DNA of 64,000 nucleotides from CAVQWT01 sp963717705 (GTDB taxonomy: Bacteria; Pseudomonadota; Gammaproteobacteria; Burkholderiales; Casimicrobiaceae): NCBI GenBank assembly GCA_963717705.1, contig CAVQWT010000002.1:310001-374000 (forward strand), in the 5' to 3' direction. Made by a program: the position numbers and the translations under genes. Below the pieces are notes generated by a model, which had not been told where the DNA came from, ran no database searches, and was given only the letters and a program-made list of their open reading frames with translations. Shown here piece by piece: positions 36,068 through 43,738 of the stretch. Numbering within the stretch: the first letter of the stretch is position 1; each line of letters starts with the position of its first letter.

Positions 36068-37128
36068 ATGACTTCCCGCGTCCTCCACCGACACTTCCGC
36101 CACGCCGCCGCCGGGCGCCGCCGCGCCGCGCTCGGCCGCGCGGACCGCGCTGATCGTCGCCGCGCTGGCCGGCCTCGCCGCCGTTCGCGCTGGCGCTGGC
36201 GCTGACGCAGGGCAGCGTGCCGGTGGACCTGGCGACCGTCGTGCGCGCGCTCGGCGGTGCCGACCGCGGCGACGGCGGCACCGGCGCGGCGATCGTCCGC
36301 GAGCTGCGGCTGCCGCGCGCGCTGGCCGCGTTCGCCGTCGGCGGCCTGCTCGCGCTCGCCGGCGCGCTGCTGCAGGTGCTGCTGCGCAATCCGCTGGCCG
36401 ACCCCTACATCCTGGGCGTGTCCGGCGGCGCGGCGGTCGGCGCGCTGGGCGCGATGTTCGCCGGCGTCGTCGCGCTGGTGATGCCGGCCGCGTTCGCCGG
36501 CGCCGTCGCGACGACGGCGATCGTGTTCGCACTGGCACGCACCGGCGCCGAGCGCGCGCCGTGGAACGCGACGCGGCTGCTGCTGACCGGCGTCGTCGTC
36601 GCCGCGGGCTGCGGTGCGCTGGTCACGCTGCTGCTGACGCTCGCCCCCGACGCGCAGGTGAAGGGCATGCTGTTCTGGCTGATCGGCGACCTGTCGGCGG
36701 TCGCCGCACCCGGCGCGGCGCTGGCCGTGCTGGCCTTCTGCGTCGTCGTCGCGCTCGCGTTCGCGCGCGACCTCACGCTGCTCGCGCGCGGCGAGGACGT
36801 CGCCGCGGCGCTGGGTGTCGACGTCGGCCGGACGACGCTGGTCGCGCACGGCTGCGCGGCGCTCGCCACCGCGGTCGCGGTGACGACGGCGGGCAGCGTC
36901 GGCTTCGTCGGCCTGGTGGTGCCGCAGGCGCTGCGGCTGCTGCTCGGCAACGACCAGCGGCTGCTGCTGCCGGCGGCGGCGCTCGCGGGCGGCGCGTTCC
37001 TGACGCTCGCCGACACGCTGGCGCGCACCCTCGTCGCGCCGGCGCAGCTGCCGGTCGGCGTGATCACCGCGCTGATCGGCGTGCCGGTGTTCCTGTGGCT
37101 GCTGGCAAGGCCGGGGCCGTCGCGATGA
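36068..37128 (+). CDS. btuC: Vitamin B12 ABC transporter permease BtuC (FecCD family), 5' end frameshifted
   Basis: From 36217 on, the frame encodes most of a FecCD permease (LRLPRALAAFAVGGLLALAG; NPLADPYILGVSGGAAVGAL; VGLVVPQALRLLLGNDQRLL). The N-terminal part is split. ATG 36068 opens frame 2, the expected first helix (RTALIVAALAGLAAV) is in frame 0 (36123-36180) and the rest is in frame 1. Two +1 shifts, near 36072 and 36178, restore a protein of about 352 residues, normal for BtuC. The stop overlaps btuD (ATGA). Either the sequence has two base-call errors or this is a recent pseudogene. Confidence 0.75.
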
Positions 37129-37898
37129 GCGCGCCGCCGCGGCTTTCGTGCCGCGACCTCGCCGTCGCCATCGCCGGCCGCACGCTGGCGGCGAAGCTCG
37201 ACCTCGACGTCCGCGCGGGCGAGATCTGGGCGATCGTCGGGCCCAACGGCGCGGGCAAGACGACGCTGCTGGCCACGCTGGCCGGCCTGCACCCGGCCGC
37301 CGCGGGCCGCATCGCCTACGACGGCGACGACATCGGAGCGCTGTCGAGCCGCGAGCGCGCGCTTCGTCGCGGCTACCTGCCGCAGGACAGCGTCGACACG
37401 TTTCCGGCGACGGTGCAGGAGATCGTGCTCGCGGGCCGGCACCCGCACCTGCCGCGCTGGCGCTGGGAAGGCCGCGACGACGTCGAGCGGGCGCGCGACG
37501 CGCTCGCGGCGCTGGACCTGGCCGGCCTCGAAGCCCGCGACGTGCGCACGCTGTCGGGCGGCGAGCGGCGGCGCGTGGCGCTGGCCGCGCTGCTGGCGCA
37601 GGACCCCGGGCTGCTGCTGCTCGACGAGCCGTCGACGCATCTCGACCCCGGCCGCCAGGTCGACGCGATGGACCGGCTCGTCGCGCTGGCACGCGAGCGC
37701 GGCAAGGCGATCGTGATGGTCGTCCACGAGCTGCACCTCGCGCTGCGCGCCGCCGACCACGCCATCGCGATGGGCGACGGCGGCGCCTGCGCCGGCACCG
37801 CCGACGAGGTGCTGAACGAGCGCGCGCTGTCGGGGCTGTTCAGGCATCCGCTGGTCGCCGTCGGCAGCGGGACGACGCGGACGCTGCTGCCGCGGTAG
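37125..37898 (+). CDS. btuD: Vitamin B12/iron-siderophore ABC transporter ATP-binding protein
   Basis: A 257-residue ATPase: Walker A GPNGAGKTTLL, signature LSGGERRRVALAALLAQ, Walker B LLLLDEPSTHLD and the switch histidine in VVHELHLAL. It is coupled to the permease by an ATGA overlap. With btuF and btuB on the opposite strand nearby, cobalamin is the likely substrate, though the ATPase alone cannot distinguish cobalamin from siderophores. Confidence 0.85.
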   Translation: MSAPPRLSCRDLAVAIAGRTLAAKLDLDVRAGEIWAIVGPNGAGKTTLLATLAGLHPAAAGRIAYDGDDIGALSSRERALRRGYLPQDSVDTFPATVQEIVLAGRHPHLPRWRWEGRDDVERARDALAALDLAGLEARDVRTLSGGERRRVALAALLAQDPGLLLLDEPSTHLDPGRQVDAMDRLVALARERGKAIVMVVHELHLALRAADHAIAMGDGGACAGTADEVLNERALSGLFRHPLVAVGSGTTRTLLPR

Positions 37899-37992
37899 CG
37901 GATTCCACGCAATGCGAACGGACCACTCTGCACCGGCGGCGTAGTAATCTCTTCCAGAACCACACGCCTGACGGGGCAGCCTGCCGAGATCC

Positions 37993-38787
37993 ATGTCCAC
38001 GATTGCGTTTGAGAAATCAGGCCGACCGGAGTGGCCGGTGTTCGTCGCACTTGCCTGTGCGTTGGCGCTCTTCGGCGGCACCGCCTTCGCGCAGGTGTCC
38101 GTGGTCCCCGCGCAACCGAAGGCGCTGCAAACCGTTCGCGTCCAGCTCCCGGACGGGGCGCTCGGCACGGACGCGAACGGCCTGCCCGCCTCGTACTCGC
38201 CGAAGGACACCCGCGTCTCCATGGCCGGGAACAGGATCACGGTTTCGATCCTGGTGTTGCCCAACAGCGGGTTCGAACTGCAGCCGTCGCCGCCGCTCGA
38301 CTTGCCGCTGGGACAGTTCCCCGGGGGCAGCTACGAGGTGGAGGTCCTCAAGCGCTCCGCGACGAACCCGATCGCCGGTTCGTTGGGAAGTGCGGCCTTT
38401 GCAGTCACCCCGAGAGCCGCCACGGACCCGCTCTGGGACAATTCCGACGCCTGGTGGAACCCCGCCGAGTCCGGCTGGGGGCTCTACATCCAGCAGCGTT
38501 CGACGGGATCGGTCTTCGCGAGCTGGTTCGTCTATGGACCCGACAACAAGCCTGTCTGGTATCTGCTGTCGGGTGGCGCGTGGACGAGCCCGAGCGAGTA
38601 CCGGGGTCCGGTCTACCGGACGACGGGTCCCTGGTTCGGCGGCGCCTTCGACCCCGCGCTGGTTACCGTCACCTTGGTCGGTTCGGCGATCCTCGGTTTC
38701 GACCCGTTTCATTACGACCGCGCCACCGCGGTGGTCACCGTGGACGGGGTCACGATCGTCAAGCAGATTCGCCGGTTCGACTTCTAG
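37993..38787 (+). CDS. Secreted protein with W-rich ESGWG-type domain, function unknown
   Basis: A 264-residue protein with a signal peptide (VFVALACALALFGGTAFAQ). The N-terminal half is beta-rich. The C-terminal half begins DAWWNPAESGWGLYIQQRST and continues VFASWFVYGPDNKPVWYLL, a tryptophan-rich module common in secreted betaproteobacterial proteins and without known function. Composition is a little lower in GC than its neighbours. The 3' end overlaps btuF (convergent) by 29 bp. It sits between btuCD and btuF without an obvious B12 role. Confidence 0.7.
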   Translation: MSTIAFEKSGRPEWPVFVALACALALFGGTAFAQVSVVPAQPKALQTVRVQLPDGALGTDANGLPASYSPKDTRVSMAGNRITVSILVLPNSGFELQPSPPLDLPLGQFPGGSYEVEVLKRSATNPIAGSLGSAAFAVTPRAATDPLWDNSDAWWNPAESGWGLYIQQRSTGSVFASWFVYGPDNKPVWYLLSGGAWTSPSEYRGPVYRTTGPWFGGAFDPALVTVTLVGSAILGFDPFHYDRATAVVTVDGVTIVKQIRRFDF

Positions 38788-39832
38788 CGTCGGTCGCCGT
38801 CAGCGCGGCGCCGCGTTCGCGGCCGGCGTCCATCGCCGCGCACAGCGCCTCCGCGCCCGCCACGAAGCGCGGTCCCGCACGGTGCAGCAGGTCGGCGTCG
38901 ACGGTGACCAGCGCGCCCTTCGCCACCGCCGGCAGCGCCGGCCACTTCTTCCAGTCGTCCAGCCACGCCGGCCGCGCGCCGCCGGCCGCGCCGGCGACGA
39001 TGACGTCGGGCCTGGCCGCCAGCACCGCCTCGACGCTGACCACCGGCGCCGGCAGCGTCAGCGCGGCGAAGACGTTCTCGCCGCCGCAGGCCGCGATCGC
39101 CTGCGACACCAGGTGCCCGCCGCCCAGCGTGAACAGCGGCGCGTCCCAGATCTCGTAGAACACGCGCACAGGTGGCTGCGTGCGCGGACGCGCCTCGAGC
39201 TTCGTCCAGCGCTCGCGCAGCGCGCGCGCGGCGGGACCCGAGACGTCGGCGGTGCCCGCCAGCGTCCCCAGCCGCTCCAGCTCGTCGGCGATCGCGGCGG
39301 GCGTCGCCGGATCGGACACGAACAGCGCGATGCCGCGCGCCGCCAGCGTGGCCGCCTGCGCGGGCGAGGTGTACGGCCAGCCGACGACGAGGTCGGGCTT
39401 CAGCGCGACGATGCGCTCGAGGTCGAGCGCGCGCGCGTCGCCGACGGTGGGCAGCGCGCGCGCCGCCGGCGGATAGTCCGAGGTTGCCACCACGCCGACG
39501 ACGCGGTCGCCCGCGCCGGCCGCGAACAGCAGCTCGGTCGCGTGCGGGGCGAGGCTGACGATGCGGCGCGCCGGGGCGGCGAGCGTCACCGCGTTGCCGG
39601 CGCCGTCGCGGACGGTGATCGGGGCGCCGACGGCGGTCGTCGTGGTCGTCGATGCGATGCTCGACGCGCCTGTCGCAGCGCTCGCCGTCGAGTGCGTCGT
39701 CGGGGCCGCCTTCGCGCCCCTGGCCGAACCGGCCGCGGCGCCCGCGTCGTCGCCACCGCCGGCCGCCGCGCGCACCCCCGCCGCCGCCAGCGCGAGCAGG
39801 AACAGCACGACGAAGACGCGCCCGGAGTTCAC
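38759..39832 (-). CDS. btuF: Vitamin B12 ABC transporter substrate-binding protein
   Basis: A 357-residue periplasmic binding protein with signal peptide (VFVVLFLLALAAAGVRAA) and a low-complexity Ala/Thr linker. The TroA/BtuF-type domain contains RIVSLAPHATELLFAAGAGDR, VVATSDYPPAARALPTVGD, LKPDLVVGWPYTSPAQ and GGHLVSQAIAACGGENVFA. It should deliver cobalamin to BtuCD. The start is GTG at 39832, overlapping the btuB stop (GTGA), so it belongs to the btuB transcript under the cobalamin riboswitch. Confidence 0.88.
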   Translation of the reverse strand: MNSGRVFVVLFLLALAAAGVRAAAGGGDDAGAAAGSARGAKAAPTTHSTASAATGASSIASTTTTTAVGAPITVRDGAGNAVTLAAPARRIVSLAPHATELLFAAGAGDRVVGVVATSDYPPAARALPTVGDARALDLERIVALKPDLVVGWPYTSPAQAATLAARGIALFVSDPATPAAIADELERLGTLAGTADVSGPAARALRERWTKLEARPRTQPPVRVFYEIWDAPLFTLGGGHLVSQAIAACGGENVFAALTLPAPVVSVEAVLAARPDVIVAGAAGGARPAWLDDWKKWPALPAVAKGALVTVDADLLHRAGPRFVAGAEALCAAMDAGRERGAALTATDARSRTGESA

Positions 39833-41686
39833 GGCTGCCAGCGCAGTCCGGCGTAGACGCGCGCGCCGCCGGTGGCGTAGCCGGCGGCCAGCTCGTAGTC
39901 GCGGTCGAACACGTTGTCGGCGCGCGCGAACAGCGTGATCCCGCGCTGCACCGTCCACTCGGCGGTCAGGTTGACGATGCCGTAGCCGGCGAGCGGAATC
40001 CGGTTGGCCGGGTCGTCGTAGCGGCGGCCCGAGGCGATGAACTCCAGCCCGACGCGCACCGGCCCGAACGGATGCGCGACCGTCAGTGCGCCGTGCTCGC
40101 GCGCGCGCCGCGGCAGCAGCAGCCCGGTGCGGTCGTCCTCGGGCGAGGCGAGGTCGAGCGACGCGGTGACCGTCGTGCCGGCGGTGAAGGTCGCGTCCAG
40201 TCCCAGCGTGACGCCTTCGAGCGTGGCCTGGTCGACGTTCTCCGGCCGGCAGTTGAAGTCGGCGTCGCAGCCGAACACGATCAGCCGCTTGACCTGGTTG
40301 CGGTAGCCGATCGCGCGGGCGTCGACGCGCACGCCGTCCCACGCTGGCCGTCGCGTAGACCGCGGCCTCGACGTTGGCCGAGGTCTCGGGCACGAGGTCC
40401 GGGTTGGAAAAGCCGGGGTAGTAGAGGTCGTTGAACGTCGGCGCCTTGAACGCGGTGCCGTAGCCGGCGGTGACCCGCCAGTTCGGCGAGACGCGCCAGC
40501 CCCAGGCGACGGCGCCGGTGGTCTTGCCGCCGTACTGGCTGGAGTCGTCGCGGCGCAGGTTCGCCTGCAGCGCCTGGTCGCCGATGCGCACGCGCCAGAC
40601 GCCGAACACCGCGTCGGTGTCGCGCGCGTTGACCGCGAACGCGGCCTCGGTGGCAAGCCGCTCCTCGCGCCGCTCGAGCCCGAGCGTCAGCGCGCCGGCT
40701 TCGCCCGGCAGCGTGAAGTCGTTCTGCCAGGTGTACTGCCGCTGCGTGGTGTCGAAGGTGAAGTCGCCGAACGCCGTCTGCGAGCGGCTGTCGTCGACGC
40801 CGTCGCCGGCGGACAGCGTGGACGTCCACCACGGCGCGAGCCGGTTGACGCTGGCGACGCGCCAGGTCTCGACGACGGTGATCGTGCGCTCGTCGAAGCC
40901 GGGGCCGCCGTCGTACTGCGCGTTCAGCCGGTTGCGCAGGTAGGAAGCCGACAGCGACTGGCCGTCGGCCCACGGCAGGTCGAGGCTCGCCGACACGTTC
41001 TGGCTCGTGTAGCCGTCGCGGTCGTCGTTGTAGCCGAAGTTGCGCGGGTCGACGATGGCGTTGAAGCCGTCGCTGCGCGTGCCGCCCGCCTGCACCGCGA
41101 AGGCGAGCGGTCCCGCGCTGCCGCGGATGCCCGCCGTGGCGGCCGCGGTGTTGTAGGTGCCGTAGCCGGCGCTGACGCTGCCGCTGAAGTCCTTGCCGCC
41201 GCGGCGGGTGAACACCTGGATCACGCCGCCGATGGCGTCGGCGCCGTAGAGGCTCGACGCCGGACCGCGCAGCACCTCGATCCGCTCGATCTGGTCGAGG
41301 GGAATCGCCTCCAGCGTCGTCGAGCCGGCCGACGACGAGCCGACGCGCAGGCCGTCGACGAGCACCAGCGTCTGGCCGCGGTTGGCGCCGCGCAGGAACA
41401 CGCCGGACACCGCGGCGGGCCCGCCGTTCTGCACGATCTCGACGCCGGGCTGCCGCTGCAGCAGCTCGGCGAGGCTCGACACCCCGGCGCGCGCGATCTC
41501 GTCGGCGCCGATCACCGTGACGTCGGCGAGCAGCTCGAGCAGCGGCTGCGCGGTCCGGCTGGCGGTGACGACGACCGGGTCGAGCGCCGGCGGCGGCGAC
41601 GGCCGCGTCGGGGCCTGCGCAGCGACCGCGGCCGGGATTGCCGCGGCAAGCGCGGCGACGACGGCCGCAGCCGCGCGGCGGGGCAC
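39829..41686 (-). CDS. btuB: TonB-dependent vitamin B12 receptor BtuB, with one apparent frameshift
   Basis: A TonB-dependent barrel of about 618 residues with signal peptide (VPRRAAAAVVAALAAAIPAA from GTG 41686), a TonB box region (PVVVTASRTAQPLLELLADV) and plug domain (IERIEVLRGPASSLYGADAI). The end, VFDRDYELAAGYATGGARVY then AGLRWQP, is the BtuB type. The frame changes near 40336-40350: the upstream half ends in VEAAVYATASV and the downstream half continues WDGVRVDARAIGYRNQ one base later (+1). One extra base in the assembly would explain it. The true start could differ. A cobalamin riboswitch lies upstream. Confidence 0.82.
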
Positions 41687-41934
41687 GGGCGCCCGCGTGC
41701 GGAGGGAACAGGTGAAACGACATCGCAGATCTCCGCGTTGGCCGTGCATCCCCGCACGGCATGGATCGGGATGCGACGCGGAGGAACGCGCGAGGGCGCG
41801 GAGGGCAGGCAGGACGACGCGAGCGAACGTGCGCGAAGCCGTGCCGCGAACCGGCAACCTTCGGCGACGCCTCCCCGCGTCGCGCTGGAGCCGGCCGGAG
41901 CGCGTGCGTTTCGTCGCGCGCGCCATGGCCGGGT

Positions 41935-42132
41935 GCAGGCCGGTCTCCGGGCTCGCCATGCGGGCCGTCCAGCCTTCCCACCGCCGGAGCACGAAGCACC
42001 GGCGGCAGTGGCGTCGAGGACGGCCCTCGAAGGGCTTACCGTTGCGGGGGCAGCCGCGGCTTTGGCACGGGGGTTCCGTGCGGCACCGCATTCCCGTTTC
42101 ACCCGCCGCGATGGAACGCGGCGGACACCTGC
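41935..42132 (-). promoter_or_regulatory. Cobalamin (adenosylcobalamin-type) riboswitch
   Basis: The minus-strand leader of btuB shows the class features in order: GCAGGTGTCC at the 5' end, GAAACGGGAATGCGGTG, GCTGCCCCCGCAACGGTAAG, GCCACTG, GGGAAGGC and the B12 box AGCCCGGAGACCGGCCT (41937-41953). The 5' GCAGG pairs with the terminal CCTGC. Cobalamin binding normally shuts off btuB. About 245 nt of leader separate the aptamer from the chosen btuB start. Confidence 0.95.
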
Positions 42133-42139
42133 GATGCCG

Positions 42140-42145
42140 ATTGTA
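42140..42145 (-). promoter_or_regulatory. -10 element upstream of the cobalamin riboswitch
   Basis: TACAAT on the minus strand, about 8 bp before the aptamer; the best -35-like sequence is TCGACC with an 18-bp spacer. Confidence 0.55.
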
Positions 42146-42223
42146 GCGCGCGGCGGGCCGGACCAGGTCGATTCGCGGTGGTGCCGGTCGCGGCAGGGCG
42201 GCGACCGGCACCGCCGGCGTCGT

Positions 42224-42232
42224 TGCTATAAT
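42224..42232 (+). promoter_or_regulatory. Extended -10 promoter of miaB
   Basis: TGCTATAAT on the plus strand: a consensus -10 with the TGn extension, 61 bp upstream of the miaB GTG. It is divergent from the btuB riboswitch promoter about 80 bp away. Confidence 0.65.
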
Positions 42233-42292
42233 CCGCCCCCCTGCCACCGTCCCGCCTCCCCCGGATCACCACCGGCCCCGAGGCCCCGCGCC

Positions 42293-43637
42293 GTGCCCAA
42301 GAAGCTCTACATCCGCACGTTCGGCTGCCAGATGAACGAGTACGACTCGGACAAGATGGCCGACGTGCTCGGCGCGTCCGACGGCCTCGTCGCCACCGAC
42401 CGGCCCGAAGACGCCGACGTCATCCTGTTCAACACCTGCTCGGTGCGCGAGAAGGCGCAGGAGCGGGTGTTCCACGACCTCGGCCGCGTGCGCGCGCTGA
42501 AGGCCGGGCGCCCCGACCTCATCATCGGCGTCGGCGGCTGCGTGGCGTCGCAGGAAGGCGGTGCCATCGTCCGGCGCGCGCCGTACGTCGACGTCGTGTT
42601 CGGCCCGCAGACGCTGCACCGGCTGCCGGCGCTGATCCGCGCGCGGCGCGAGACCGGCGTGCCGCAGGTCGACATCTCGTTCCCCGAGATCGAGAAGTTC
42701 GACCACCTGCCGCCGCCGCGCGTCGAGGCCGCCAGCGCGTTCGTGTCGATCATGGAGGGATGCAGCAAGTACTGCACGTTCTGCGTGGTGCCCTACACGC
42801 GGGGCGAGGAGGTGAGCCGGCCGTTCGACGACGTGCTGACCGAGATCGCCGACCTCGCCGACCAGGGCGTGCGCGAGGTCACGCTGCTCGGCCAGAACGT
42901 GAATGCGTACCGCGGGCGGACGGGCGGCCGGGGCCGACGGCGACGCCGGCATCGCCGACTTCGCGACGCTGATCGAGTACGTCGCCGAGATTCCCGGCAT
43001 CGAGCGCATCCGCTACACGACGTCGCACCCGCGCGAGATGACGGCGGCGCTGATCGACGTCCACGGCCGCGTCGACAAGCTCGTCCCGCACCTGCACCTG
43101 CCGGTCCAGTCCGGGTCGGACCGCGTGCTCGCCGCGATGAAGCGCGGCTACACCGCCCTCGAGTACAAGGCGATCGTCCGGCGGCTGCGCGAGCGCCGTC
43201 CCGACCTGTCGCTGACGTCGGACTTCATCGTCGGGTTCCCCGGCGAGACCGACGCCGACCACGCCGCGACGATGAAGCTGATCGACGACGTCGGGTTCGA
43301 CGGCGCGTTCAGCTTCGCCTACAGCGCGCGGCCCGGCACGCCGGCCGCGGAATTGCCGGACCCGGTGCCCGCCGCGGTCAGCCAGGCGCGGCTGGAGGCG
43401 GTGCAGGCGAAGCTCGACGGCCAGTACCGCGCGTACAGCGCCGCGATGGTCGGCACGCGCCAGCGGGTGCTGGTCACCGGCCGCGCGGCCAAGGACGCCA
43501 CCGAGCTGTCGGCGCGCACGGCGAACAACCGCGTCGTCAACTTCGCGGGCGACGCGGCGCTGGTCGGCCGCTACGTCGACGTCGCCATCACGCTCGCGTA
43601 CCCGCATTCGCTGCGCGGCGAGCTCGTCGCGGGATGA
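42293..43637 (+). CDS. miaB: tRNA-2-methylthio-N6-dimethylallyladenosine synthase MiaB, with one apparent frameshift
   Basis: This radical-SAM methylthiotransferase modifies A37 of tRNAs. The N-terminal UPF0004 domain (KLYIRTFGCQMNEYDSDKMA, NTCSVREKAQERVF, GVGGCVA) carries one Fe-S cluster, and the radical-SAM motif is EGCSKYCTFCVVPYTRG (CxxxCxxC). The frame opened by GTG 42293 runs through LLGQNVNAYRG. The rest (ADFATLIEYVAEIPGIERIR to the TRAM-like end) continues one base later, a +1 shift within 42905-42950 in a G/C-run stretch. With the shift removed the length is normal (about 448). Confidence 0.85.
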
Positions 43638-43738
43638 ACGGACCGCTCGCCGCACCCGGCCGCCGTGAACCCAATGCGTCCGCGCTTGTCCGACAGCACG
43701 TGCCCGCCGCCGACGGCGCGCCCCGTTACGAGGATGCC

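Noticed and set aside
41690..42247. Upstream extension of the btuB frame through the leader
   Set aside because: It runs through the cobalamin riboswitch and shows no protein-like features; the GTG at 41686 followed by a signal peptide is a better start.
42905..42950. Programmed +1 frameshifting in miaB
   Set aside because: No slippery codon plus stop arrangement is visible and other shifts of the same sign lie nearby in unrelated genes; sequence error is simpler.
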